NCBI GenBank assembly: GCA_950097015.1
Contig: CATNEN010000015.1
Location: 1,037,501-1,101,500 of the forward strand
DNA: 64,000 bases
Direction: 5' to 3'
From: Macrostomum hystrix
Lineage: Eukaryota; Platyhelminthes; Macrostomidae
The position numbers and the translations under genes were made by a program. The notes below the pieces were generated by a model. It saw only the letters and a list, made by a program, of their open reading frames with translations. It was not told the DNA's origin and ran no database searches. How positions within the stretch are numbered: the stretch's first letter is position 1; every line of letters begins with the position of its first letter. Positions 43,846 through 55,005 of the stretch are shown here, piece after piece.

Positions 43846-45176
43846 TCTTATAGGGCGTGTCCACATGAACTATTTATATTAATATTGATGCGAGTTCAGC
43901 AGCCGACTTTGCTGTGGGTCCGTCAGCAATAGGTCACGAGGCTATTTCTGTCCCTTTCGCTGTCCCTTGAGCACACATAAACACACGTCACGGATACGCA
44001 TGAAGGCACATGTTGGCCCCCAAACTGTATTTTCGCTTCGGAAATTAATGTGCAGCGTCGCCATGAATTCGAGCTAAAAGACTTTTGCTGCAGAACCGTA
44101 TCTGTCCAACTTCCTAGACGTCACCTCCACAATGAAGATTTATATATACGAGCTACGAATAAAATGCTCTTGAAAATATTATAATTACATGATATAAGTA
44201 GACACAAACTGCGAAAAGTATAGGAGAATGATGTATTATCTACAGTACACACCTGATCGTGTTGTTGTGCTCGACTCAAAAGTACATGCCAGAATGATTA
44301 AGGAGTTGTTTAGCTGCAACTGTATTTCGTTTCCATAGCAACGCCAGCTGGGTTTAGCAATTAAGGGGATCAGTGCTCATCAGTCACACGTTGCTCACAA
44401 AGGAAAGTAGTAGAGATTAAAATGCATTGCTTTGAGTGCAGAAAAAGTGGGCACCCACAAACTGGACTCGCGGAAGCAATTTGTCATATGAGAAAGAACA
44501 TTATTGTTGAAAATTGCAGCGACGGGGAAGTGAAGCACCGATGCACATTGCAGAAAATTCGATAGCTGATTTCGCACCAATAGAAGCTTTTTATGTTGCT
44601 CTCATCATATAATTTTTTAACTGACTTTCAATGAATAGTTAAAAAGCAGCTCATATTTTAATGACCATGTTTTCCAGGTTATAAAATTTTCGTCTTTGCT
44701 TATTTTATAGACAGATAGGAGGCACACCAGGAAGTAAACTGTTAAACGTGCTTCTTGCTACTTGCAGTAACAAATATTTATAAGCGTATCATTTATTGAA
44801 ATTTAAGGATTACTAGCTCTACGTAAAAGCATTTGATCGAAGCCATGCCATTGGATAATACTAAGTGACGAATAGGTTAGACAAAGCATAATGTAAAACA
44901 CACAGGTGTCAATACACTTACATAATATATATTTATATTTAGTTTTATCGTTGAATCAAAGCCAAAAGAATTTATTTAAAAACTTTTCTATACATATCGG
45001 GTGCATGTCCTGAAGTAAATGGATATAGCGATGGGACGAAAAAGCTTCATCCTTTGATTTCCGTAACCCCCATTTGACTGCAGTTGTAAGCACTCATGTA
45101 AACACGCCTTAACCTTACATTACATGATTGCTGGTAAAGTCAGGAAGTTGAATAATTTGCATCTTCTGCAAAACTA
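43846..45176. other. Intergenic DNA
   Basis: AT-rich, with no recognised gene, repeat array or RNA before the tRNA. Confidence 0.5.
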
Positions 45177-45249
45177 TGGTTCGGCCCGGGCTCGAACCGG
45201 GGACCTTCTGTGTGTGAGACAGATGTGATAACCACTACACCACCGAACC
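45177..45249 (-). tRNA. tRNA-Val (anticodon CAC)
   Basis: Read on the minus strand it starts GGTTCGG and ends CCGAACC plus discriminator A, a perfect 7-bp acceptor stem. The A box is TGGTGTAGTGG. The anticodon arm is TCTGT-CTCACAC-ACAGA, with CAC in the loop. The T arm is CCCCGGTTCGAGCCCGGGC, with a consensus B box. A TTTT run lies just after the discriminator (complement of AAAA near 45170), a Pol III terminator. The body closely matches animal tRNA-Val(CAC), so it looks functional. No intron. Confidence 0.95.
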
Positions 45250-45875
45250 CTTCATGTTAGATAAGTATTAGCCGAAATATATAGACGATTGTCACGGAAA
45301 AAAAAGGAGAAAGAAGCAAATAAATCGTTTTATTTGACTCGTCAGTTAAGAACGGTTCGAGTTAATTCAATCAGAAAAATCATTTCATAAAACCTATTTT
45401 TCCTATTAAGGCAAAGCATTCACTGCTTCGACTGCTGAGTCCCCTAAGTTACTTTAATTTGCGTTTTGAATGGCTAATTTTTTATTTAATTTCAAACTCG
45501 TTCTTTTTCTATCTGCAAATTTATTTAAATCTAAAACATTGTTAAATGGTTCAAAATTAAAATAAGGTAACTGCCGTACTAGCACTAGAGAGCATAATAC
45601 AGGTATTTAAGCGTATTATTAGACGCATGTATTTGTTTTTAATTCGCTTTTATTTTAAAAATATTTAAGGACTAAGAATACTGAATACAAAGTCCCATAG
45701 AGAAATCTAGCAGCTAGGACAGGGGCCAGGGCACGCAACAGTGCGACCAGGAGCTGTAAGTTTAGTTTTTAAGAAAATGTACTTTTTGTTAGCGTCTAAA
45801 CAGTAAAATTACAAAATTAACTCAGGAACAAATTATGTAGCAATTTAGATAGCTCCCAAGTCACCCAAAACGATC
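45250..45875. other. Spacer between the tRNA and the 5S-like gene
   Basis: AT-rich; nothing recognised. Confidence 0.5.
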
Positions 45876-46000
45876 GGCAACGGCCATATCATGTTGAGAA
45901 CACCGGTTCTCGTCCGATCACTGAAGTTTTGCAACGTTGGGTTTTGTTAGTACTTGGATGGGTGACCGCTTGCCGCTTGGGAATGCCAAATGCTGCTGTC
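45876..46000 (+). rRNA. 5S rRNA gene, probably a damaged copy
   Basis: Recognised by ACGGCCATATCA, GTTCTCGTCCGATCAC and GTTAGTACTTGGATGGGTGACC, typical animal 5S segments, with a T-run terminator after 46000. It is 125 nt instead of about 118-120. The excess is an exact 7-bp tandem duplication, CCGCTTG twice at 45966-45979. The box A region reads GAAGTTTTGC where most animals have GAAGTTAAGC or similar, and GGGTTTTGTTAG replaces the usual GGGCC-rich segment. The terminal stem pairs only partly. I infer a pseudogene or relic. Only one copy is visible. Confidence 0.75.
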
Positions 46001-46681
46001 TTTTTGGCCTTTTGGGATATTACAAAACGGACCTAAAACACAGATGATTACGAGAGTTTGGCGAGATTTTGAGTAGTATGTAGCGAGTATTCGATTAATT
46101 TTTTTTTAAAACCTTTGTATTGCAAGTTTTATAAGTCGTCCTGACGAAAGGAAACCTAGAAGCAAGGTTGTCAAAAGTCAAAATAAAATGAGTCCTCATC
46201 TGATGAAAATTCACGCAATCCGGATTTCTGTGAAATATTTATTTCTACGAAACAAAAAAGGTCCCTGGTTCGAATCCTGAGTCGTGAGTACGAGTTCCGA
46301 TAGCTTCGGCTTCTTGATGATTTGTTTTATTTTAAAATATGTAAATATTAAGAAAGCAAGTACTATGCAGCTTCATTAATCAATTTAGATACAATTTTTT
46401 TTACAGCACCATCGTTATGTTAGGCTTCGCTAAAAGTTAAATCGAGCACGACCATTCTTGACTTTGGCTGTGACAGTTACTATAAGTTATTCTACTTTTA
46501 GAAGTAAAAAGTTGACTTTCATCTCTCATCTCAAAACTAATATGTGGTGACGTCACTCTGGCTGCGGCTGGCTAAGGCAGCTGTGTTGTGCACCTGCCCG
46601 GCACGTTATCTAATTATTTAGAATGTACTGTGTATGTACGTGCTTTAAACCTTTCTATCCTATGTGCACGCGCGGAGTCAG
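46001..46681. other. Spacer before the hAT/satellite block
   Basis: AT-rich, no gene recognised. A B-box-like GGTTCGAATCC occurs at about 46267-46277 without a convincing tRNA around it. Confidence 0.5.
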
Positions 46682-46730
46682 TTTTATCGCTCACTAGAAG
46701 CACTGCTGTAGTGCCCTGCTTTCATTATTT
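46682..46730 (+). repeat. Left arm of a 49-bp inverted repeat bracketing the satellite block
   Basis: Begins TTTTATCGCTCACTAGAAGC and ends TTCATTATTT. Its reverse complement is at 50461-50509 with 47 of 49 identities. Similarity stops abruptly on both sides. Confidence 0.9.
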
Positions 46731-46766
46731 GTCATCTCGTTGAGAGGCTTGAGTTTCGTTCTACAA

Positions 46767-47141
46767 CAGGGGTCGGCAAACTCCGGTCCGCGGGCCAGAT
46801 GCGGCCCTCGAGCCCAAATCCGGCCCGTTGCCCCTTCCGACACCTACTAGTCTCATCTCTCCCGTGTCTTGACTCCTCCGTGTCTCATCTCTCCCGTATG
46901 GCATCTCTCCCATGTCTCGTCTCTTCCGTGTCTCATCTCGCCATTGTCTCGTCTCTCCCGTACCTTATCTCTCCTTTGTCTCATCTCTCTCGTGCCTCAT
47001 CTCTTCTCTCTCATCTCTCCTGTTTCTCATCTCTCCCCTATCTCTGATATATTTCTCTTAGATTTCTACAGTCCGCGCGGCCCGCTGTCGTCTTTTAGGT
47101 TCTATTTTTGGCTCGCTAGCAAATAAGTGTGCCGACCCCTG
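46767..47141 (+). mobile_element. Non-autonomous hAT-type element (375 bp)
   Basis: The left end is CAGGGGTCGGCAAACT and the right end reads CAGGGGTCGGCACACT on the opposite strand, 15 of 16 identical. The flanks are perfect 8-bp duplications, TTCTACAA at 46759-46766 and 47142-47149, the hallmark length of hAT elements. GC-rich subterminal CCGCGGGCC blocks lie at both ends. CAGGGGTCGGCAAACT ends are typical of hAT families in many animals. The interior is a pyrimidine-rich CTCATCTCTCCCGT-type repeat with no transposase, so it must have been moved in trans. Confidence 0.88.
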
Positions 47142-49969
47142 TTCTACAATCTTAAGCGAGGTCTCTACAGTGTGCCGACCCCTGTTCTACAATCTTAAGC
47201 GAGGTCTCTGCAGTTTGCCGACCCCTGTTCTACAATCTTAAGCAAGGTCTCTACAGTTTGCCGACCCCTGTTCTACAATCTTAAGCAAGGTCTCTACAGT
47301 TTGCCGATCCCTGTTCTACAATCTTAAGCAAGGTCTCTGCAGTTTGCCGATCCCTGTTCTACAATCTTAAGCAAGGTCTCTGCAGTTTGCCGACCCCTGT
47401 TCTACAATCTTAAGCAAGGTCTCTACAGTTTGCCGACCCCTGTTCTACAATCTTAAGCAAGGTCTCTGCAGTTTGCCGACCCCTGTTCTACAATCTTAAG
47501 CGAGGTCTCTGCAGTTTGCCGACCCCTGTTCTACAATCTTAAGCAAGGTCTCTACAGTTTGCCGACCCCTGTTCTACAATCTTAAGCAAGGTCTCTGCAG
47601 TTTGCCGACCCCTGTTCTACAATCTTAAGCAAGGTCTCTACAGTTTGCCGACCCCTGTTCTACAATCTTAAGCAAGGTCTCTACAGTTTGCCGATCCCTG
47701 TTCTACAATCTTAAGCAAGGTCTCTGCAGTTTGCCGATCCCTGTTCTACAATCTTAAGCAAGGTCTCTGCAGTTTGCCGATCCCTGTTCTACAATCTTAA
47801 GCAAGGTCTCTGCAGTTTGCCGACCCCTGTTCTACAATCTTAAGCAAGGTCTCTACAGTTTGCCGACCCCTGTTCTACAATCTTAAGCAAGGTCTCTGCA
47901 GTTTGCCGACCCCTGTTCTACAATCTTAAGCAAGGTCTCTGCAGTTTGCCGACCCCTGTTCTACAATCTTAAGCGAGGTCTCTGCAGTTTGCCGACCCCT
48001 GTTCTACAATCTTAAGCGAGGTCTCTGCAGTTTGCCGACCCCTGTTCTACAATCTTAAGCAAGGTCTCTACAGTTTGCCGACCCCTGTTCTACAATCTTA
48101 AGCAAGGTCTCTACAGTTTGCCGACCCCTGTTCTACAATCTTAAGCAAGGTCTCTGCAGTTTGCCGACCCCTGTTCTACAATCTTAAGCGAGGTCTCTGC
48201 AGTTTGCCGACCCCTGTTCTACAATCTTAAGCAAGGTCTCTACAGTTTGCCGACCCCTGTTCTACAATCTTAAGCAAGGTCTCTACAGTTTGCCGACCCC
48301 TGTTCTACAATCTTAAGCAAGGTCTCTGCAGTTTGCCGACCCCTGTTCTACAATCTTAAGCAAGGTCTCTGCAGTTTGCCGACCCCTGTTCTACAATCTT
48401 AAGCGAGGTCTCTGCAGTTTGCCGACCCCTGTTCTACAATCTTAAGCAAGGTCTCTACAGTTTGCCGACCCCTGTTCTACAATCTTAAGCAAGGTCTGTA
48501 CAGTTTGCCGATCCCTGTTCTACAATCTTAAGCAAGGTCTCTGCAGTTTGCCGACCCCTGTTCTACAATCTTAAGCAAGGTCTCTGCAGTTTGCCGACCC
48601 CTGTTCTACAATCTTAAGCAAGGTCTCTACAGTTTGCCGACCCCTGTTCTACAATCTTAAGCAAGGTCTCTACAGTTTGCCGATCCCTGTTCTACAATCT
48701 TAAGCAAGGTCTCTGCAGTTTGCCGACCCCTGTTCTACAATCTTAAGCAAGGTCTCTGCAGTTTGCCGACCCCTGTTCTACAATCTTAAGCAAGGTCTCT
48801 GCAGTTTGCCGACCCCTGTTCTACAATCTTAAGCAAGGTCTCTGCAGTTTGCCGACCCCTGTTCTACAATCTTAAGCAAGGTCTCTGCAGTTTGCCGACC
48901 CCTGTTCTACAATCTTAAGCGAGGTCTCTGCAGTTTGCCGACCCCTGTTCTACAATCTTAAGCGAGGTCTCTACAGTTTGCCGACCCCTGTTCTACAATC
49001 TTAAGCAAGGTCTCTACAGTTTGCCGACCCCTGTTCTACAATCTTAAGCAAGGTCTCTACAGTTTGCCGACCCCTGTTCTACAATCTTAAGCAAGGTCTC
49101 TACAGTTTGCCGATCCCTGTTCTACAATCTTAAGCAAGGTCTCTGCAGTTTGCCGATCCCTGTTCTACAATCTTAAGCAAGGTCTCTGCAGTTTGCCGAC
49201 CCCTGTTCTACAATCTTAAGCAAGGTCTCTGCAGTTTGCCGACCCCTGTTCTACAATCTTAAGCAAGGTCTCTGCAGTTTGCCGACCCCTGTTCTACAAT
49301 CTTAAGCGAGGTCTCTGCAGTTTGCCGACCCCTGTTCTACAATCTTAAGCGAGGTCTCTACAGTTTGCCGACCCCTGTTCTACAATCTTAAGCGAGGTCT
49401 CTGCAGTTTGCCGACCCCTGTTCTACAATCTTAAGCAAGGTCTCTACAGTTTGCCGACCCCTGTTCTACAATCTTAAGCGAGGTCTCTGCAGTTTGCCGA
49501 CCCCTGTTCTACAATCTTAAGCAAGGTCTCTGCAGTTTGCCGACCCCTGTTCTACAATCTTAAGCAAGGTCTCTGCAGTTTGCCGACCCCTGTTCTACAA
49601 TCTTAAGCAAGGTCTCTGCAGTTTGCCGACCCCTGTTCTACAATCTTAAGCGAGGTCTCTACAGTTTGCCGACCCCTGTTCTACAATCTTAAGCAAGGTC
49701 TCTGCAGTTTGCCGACCCCTGTTCTACAATCTTAAGCAAGGTCTCTGCAGTTTGCCGACCCCTGTTCTACAATCTTAAGCAAGGTCTCTGCAGTTTGCCG
49801 ACCCCTGTTCTACAATCTTAAGCGAGGTCTCTGCAGTTTGCCGACCCCTGTTCTACAATCTTAAGCGAGGTCTCTACAGTTTGCCGACCCCTGTTCTACA
49901 ATCTTAAGCGAGGTCTCTGCAGTTTGCCGACCCCTGTTCTACAATCTTAAGCGAGGTCTCTGCAGTTTG
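47126..49969 (+). repeat. 43-bp satellite seeded at the hAT right end (about 66 copies)
   Basis: Each unit is 16 bp of transposon terminus (AGTTTGCCGACCCCTG), the 8-bp target duplication (TTCTACAA) and 19 bp of original flank (TCTTAAGC[A/G]AGGTCTCTGC). The first unit is the real right end of the element, and the first two units keep its AGTGTGCC variant. Sites vary between A and G in AAGCAAGG, G and A in CTGCAG, and C and T in GACCCC. The array ends where the flank reads GCAGTTTGCTGC, so it terminates in a 7-bp match to the transposon end. No length variants were seen. Confidence 0.95.
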
Positions 49970-52450
49970 CTGCTTGCTGCAAAATAAAGAAAGCCTACAA
50001 GAGCTTTAACAGCGCAATTCTGCTTAGTATTTTCGTTCTTTCGCAGTAGGAAAAAAGAGAAATCAGTCAAATTGTATATAGTACAATGCACACAAGCAGC
50101 AAAAGTCGGTAATAGCCAGGAAAACGGAGAGTAAAAAAACTGAAAACAATTGCAAAAAAAGTTTGCATCCAGCAGACTGGGACTTTGTACATAGTGGAAC
50201 CAGTAAGCATGATAAATAAGGAAACACACGGCGGATAATAAGGGGCCACACTAGCACAGTAAATGGTACAGAACGCTATAATGCTTTGGCTAGTAACAAA
50301 TAAATGTTGCTTTCTTCTAGGAGAAAAAGTATATAAAATACAAAAAAGAATAAAAAACAAGTAAGCCTTTGCCTAAATTTCATTACAGCCAGTAGCAGCT
50401 CCGCATTGCGGCCAGGTGCGGGCTGGCTGGAAGTCCACGGACACTCATATTGGCAAATATAAATAATGAAAACAGGACACTACAGCAGTGCTTCTAGTGA
50501 GCGATAAAAAGCCAAAAACAATGAATAAAAGCAATAAAAACAACTCAAATTTAGTGAGATCTCAGGACCAGACAGAAAGGCACAAGAGCACACGGAGACC
50601 CCGAAGAAAAAAGGCCAAGAGACAGTTCACCGATCCCAACTCACATTTGCCCATTATAACATGTCTGATAACATCTCCAAACACACAACAGTTTGATGCA
50701 GTCACTTTCTAAATAGTTAGACTGGCAGTATAAAGCATCATGCTAAGTATTCTCCCATTCCCAAACGCCATGAAAATCAAAAGAACGGGCTGAAATTTTC
50801 CGTTCTATCCGATGAAACATCTTCCAGAATCACAAAACATCACAAGACATCGTCGAGATATTCAACTTTTAACTCGTTGAAAGGTCTTGGAGAAGAATGG
50901 CTGAATATCTCAAGGATGCTACACATCGGTGCCTGAACTAAGCAACACAGGTAGCAAGAGATGTGGCTTGATATCGGTCGAAAAAACAACTTGGTATTTC
51001 CACTGCTAATTGGCAAAGCAGCAGCAACAACAGACACTACTAGTAGTAGCAGCACAAGAAAAAAACAGTAGCGAGTTTAAAGAAAAGTCAAAGTGGCACA
51101 CAGAGTTTGTACATTCGCTCTAAACAACTGTAAAAGTACATACATAATATGCCGCCCAGCTCTCACCAGATAAGGACACAAAAGTTGAAATAGAAACACC
51201 AAGCCAGAAAAGATTACATGTAACTAGCTGACAAATGACAATTCAATCAGACATCTTTGATTCGTACAGTACTCTCTGGTAAAATGGGAAGACATGTATG
51301 TGTTAGCTGCGCGGCTTAGCATGCCGCACCTTGGGAAATCAATAATAATAAAAACTGTATCGCACATCGCGGGGGATGCTGCCCTGGCAAGGCGAAGTTA
51401 ACACACAAAAATTCAGTTTCGGTGAGCAAATTTGGAAAAGAAAGCGACAAAAAGTAACATCTGTCTCAGAAATCTAATTTACAAAGTAACTCTTTTAGAG
51501 AAGCAAATAGGCAGATTATTTATATAATAGTGAATAAAAGATAATGAAACAGCCAAGGTGGAGTTTGTGGCAAGTGCCGCACATGCCAAACAGAAGGTGA
51601 TGAACCGCATGGAGTTGTGTACAAGCTACAGCGCACCAATATATTTGGATAAACATGAGTATAACTATATAGGTGTGTGTGTAGATGCTCATATATCGGA
51701 TAAAATTTGGAAGACAATAATAAAATAGCAATAGGATCAGTTGGCCTCGGTTAAAAACAACAACAAAAACAACACTCGACAAACAATCAATACAAAGGGC
51801 ATTCGCAAGCAGATTCTTATTTGGCTGTGAATCTCCCGCTACTCATTAGGAGTAGTACAGAAGGGTATGATAAAGCTTAAGTGCATCTAACCCCAAAAAA
51901 CACAAGACAAGACTATCATCATGGGTAGATTGGTAGAATTGAAACCGAGTACAGTTAGGCCTGTTGTACAACCACTGGATTTCAAAAGCTGCGTACAGCA
52001 ACCTTTTTAGTCTGTGGACTAAACCCACTACCGGGGAGGCCGCTACACCCGCCCAAATGTGAGTTATTCGGCTAAGAAGTAGTCTGCCTTGCTACTGCCA
52101 TAAGTAGACTGTTTAGCATATTTTCATAAAACAGGAGAAAAAATCTATAAAAAGTTAGTTTGTTCGATAAAACAATCAGGAAAAAATTGAATTTATCCAT
52201 GAGAAAAAAATCTGCGCCAAGAGCTGCGTGAAACAGCTGGGAATAACAGTTCGGGACAGTTTAAAAAACAATGTACCATTGGGTTTGAGAAGACGGCAAG
52301 TTTGGTGGCGGTGGAGGGTCAGGGGGTCGTGAGCTGGAATATTGGAATTCCTAAAGAATTGCTGGAATACAGAATAACGCACGGTGGGCATGAGATTCTC
52401 GGATCTGAGACTCACAGTAAGCCAGTTCAGGAGATTAGTTTGAGTGTCCA
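49970..52450. other. Region downstream of the satellite, possible 3' UTR of the zinc-finger gene
   Basis: A-rich on + (U-rich if read from the minus-strand gene). No open frame with recognisable domains. It contains the right inverted arm at 50461. Part of it may be the 3' UTR of the gene ending at 52451, but no firm polyadenylation site was placed. Confidence 0.4.
50461..50509 (-). repeat. Right arm of the 49-bp inverted repeat
   Basis: Reverse complement of 46682-46730 with two differences (both C-to-T as read on the left-arm strand). It lies about 490 bp beyond the last satellite unit. Confidence 0.9.
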
Positions 52451-53223
52451 TCAGAGCTGGTGCGCGCTTGGCCCGGTCAGCAGTTTGTGCTGCAACCAGA
52501 TTGCCTTCAGGACGTTTGCCACCTCCGGGCTGAGCGGTGGCGGTGGCGGCGGCGGCTTCTGCTGCAGCGGCAGCTGAGGCGACTGAATAGCGAGCTGCGG
52601 GGGCGAAGGCAAGGTAGCAGCCGAGCCAGCACTAGCAGCAGCAACTGCATGGCCCCCAGAGCCAGCATGAGTAGTGTAGTGCTTCCTCAGATAGTCGGCC
52701 CTGGCGAAGCCCTTGCCGCAGAGCTCGCAGCGGTGCGGCTTGCAGCCGGAGTGCACGGTGCGAATGTGCCGGTTGAGCGTGGACCGGTCGAAGAACTCAC
52801 GGTCGCAGGCCGTGCAGGAAAGGCGAGTTGTTCCAGGCGCCGGCTGGGACGGTTTCGGCGATGACAAACTCAGCTGCTGCTGCTGCTGAGCAGTCGCTGT
52901 GGTCGGCGCTGACAGTGACGGTGAGAACTGACGCGCAGGGCCGTCCTTGAGCGACAAGTCCAAAGGCGCCTGGGAGCAGCCGCCACCGCTGCCGCTGAGG
53001 GCACAGTCGTCATCTTCATGCTCCTCCAGATCGACGATGTGTCTCAGCAATGCTGAGTGACCGTTTTTGCCCGCTGCTGCTTGGTCGGACGGGTACTGCG
53101 TCAGCAGGCTGATGGACTGCGGCTGCGCTGGCGGCAGAGGCAGCGGAGACGACGCCGATGCAGCCGGTGAGTGCAGCCGGGGCACAGGGCCGCGCAGCGA
53201 GATGACGGGCTTTCGCCGCATGC
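52451..53223 (-). CDS. Zinc-finger transcription factor, last coding exon (two C2H2 fingers and PLDLS motif)
   Basis: Minus-strand exon with acceptor TTTTCTGCAG just upstream of 53223 and stop at 52451. An ATG at 53221 lies two bases inside the exon, so it could be internal or the start; I number from it. Residues 86-90 are PLDLS, the consensus ligand for CtBP co-repressors. Finger 1 is C136-x2-C139-x12-H152-x4-H157 and finger 2 is C165-x2-C168-x12-H181-x3-H185, joined by SGCKPHR, a weak version of the TGEKPY linker. The rest is low complexity (Ala, Pro, Gln) with a run of eight prolines near the end. The family was not recognised. Upstream exons should lie at higher coordinates but were not found. 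Likely a DNA-binding repressor. Confidence 0.85.
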
Positions 53224-53339
53224 CTGCAGAAAATTTTGGGTTGTTTTTTTCATCTTCGCTGCATTTCTTTGAACATCATTTTAAACAAGCTAACTTATAC
53301 TTATTTATTGATTTATACCCCCCATGAACTTGTGAACTC

Positions 53340-53371
53340 TTAACTCAACAAGTAACTACTTGTTGAGTTAA
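53340..53371. repeat. Perfect 32-bp palindrome (15-bp arms, 2-nt centre)
   Basis: TTAACTCAACAAGTA, then AC, then the exact reverse complement. A further CTACTTGTTGA occurs about 15 bp to the right. It lies about 115 bp upstream of the zinc-finger splice acceptor. Confidence 0.85.
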
Positions 53372-53897
53372 TTGTTACTACTTGTTGATATTTTTCTCTT
53401 TCAAAGTTCCAATCTCAGACTGTCTATCCAACAGTTTCTATTCATGTTTGAGAACCTCTCATAAAGGCTAGCAGTTATGACTATTATGTAGAAGAAAGAA
53501 ATAAATGAGATGAGATATACTATCTGAGATAAACTTACTAAAATAAATATAAAAGAGTGAGATAATAAGTAAAACAAATCAGTCTAAAAGAGTAAAACTA
53601 ACAATCAGTAAAACTAACAAAGTCTTAGATAGAGACTGAATATTAGCAACTAAGGTTTCTTAATTTTTTTACAAAATACTATAAATAACAAAAAGTTTTT
53701 AGTTAAAACCTAAACCTATTTTTTGTTTTAATGCTTTTGTTTATTTCGACTATTTGTTTTTCCAGATATTTTGTTTACCTAAAATTAATCTTATGCATGC
53801 TAGTGCTACTGTTTTTCTATCGCCTTTTTTAATCCAATTGTTCAGCCTTAACCATCAAATAAACAAAAAAATCAGCACCCAATTGGTGTGTGCACTT

Positions 53898-53921
53898 CAA
53901 TAATAATAATAATAATAATAG
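53898..53921 (+). repeat. AAT trinucleotide microsatellite
   Basis: About seven AAT/TAA triplets. Confidence 0.85.
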
Positions 53922-54834
53922 ATTGAAAATGGCTTGCTTGAAAGAAGAAAAAATCATAAACAAGGCTTATTCACTTTCATGTGTCACAAAGAGTTGCTGT
54001 CTAATTATTTTCAAGTGTTTTTTATTTAATTACTTGTTGTTCTTTGTAACAATCAGCATCAAATTTTCTTCTTTCCTGCAACTTTAACATCTATGGCTGG
54101 CTGCCCACCTTCATGAAATTTAATCAGCAAAACCAAAAAAGTGGTGAATTCAGCCAGACTTCTTAAACTCACCATGACTAACTTCCACCTTTGCCAAATA
54201 GTAAAGGGAGTTAAGATAGACTCACAACTATTGATGGCCATGTAACATATCATTACTGACTAGGCTAACTGCAAGCAAAGCAATATTAAATCATTGGGAA
54301 GCAGCTCCAGCATTGGCTGACACCCAAACTATATCAATAGCTATGCCTAGGACTACCATCAATGTTGGCACCAGCACTCCATTAGTAGAGGCTTGTTCTT
54401 GGCTAGCATACTACTGGGCCTGTTAGATCAGCCAGAAGGAGGTTAGGGCCTGGGTCCACGCTGCCTGACAGACCAGTGTGGACTGGCTCAATTTATATAT
54501 GACATGCCAATAATACTTATTGAACCATCACTATTTCTAATGAGCAAGGTAGACCAGCCCAGACTATTAGAAATGATGAGTCAAAATTTATGCTTTGAAA
54601 ATATCATCAAGGGCACTATCATAACTCTTATATTTATACCTACCATTGAAAAAACATACAACTATTTTACACAAGGAAATCTACAAATTGTCAGGTATAC
54701 TGTATATGCTCTTAATTCATAATCATTAAAACATAAAATATGTGCTAATGATGGAATCATTAGTTTATCATTATTGTATCATTTCATACTTCTATACTTT
54801 CATTTCATACTGTTCTGAGGGCTGGAAATGAATA

Positions 54835-54970
54835 TAGCATTTTGCAGGCTAGTAGAGAAAATAAGCAAGCGATAAAATAATCGATGACAAAGTCAGTGGA
54901 ATTTTTTACACTATGGTCAAAGCCATGCACATTCCTGCAACCAAATAAATAATGTGAGCACCCAATTCAT
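54835..54970 (+). repeat. Left terminal inverted repeat of the Tc1/mariner element
   Basis: Starts TAGCATTTTGCAGGCTAG and ends CACCCAATTCAT. Matches the right repeat with scattered substitutions and one or two single-base gaps. Confidence 0.9.
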
Positions 54971-55005
54971 AAGAGTCATTAGTTCTTGTGTTTCTTCAGC
55001 TCGAA

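Larger units (their letters stand above)
53224..54832. other. AT-rich DNA upstream of the zinc-finger exon
   Basis: Probably intron of the zinc-finger gene. No exon was recognised. It contains a perfect palindrome at 53340 and a short TAA/ATA microsatellite near 53898-53921. Confidence 0.45.

Noticed and set aside
43275-43864. Overlapping open frames in the GC-rich block after the PDZ gene
   Set aside because: No similarity to known proteins. A non-coding LTR or CpG-rich region explains the openness better.
46235-46300. Possible tRNA or tRNA-derived SINE around GGTTCGAATCC
   Set aside because: Only the B-box-like motif is present. No acceptor stem, A box or anticodon arm could be paired around it.
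47126-49969. CRISPR-like regular array
   Set aside because: Units are contiguous with no unique spacers. It is a eukaryotic tandem satellite derived from a transposon end.
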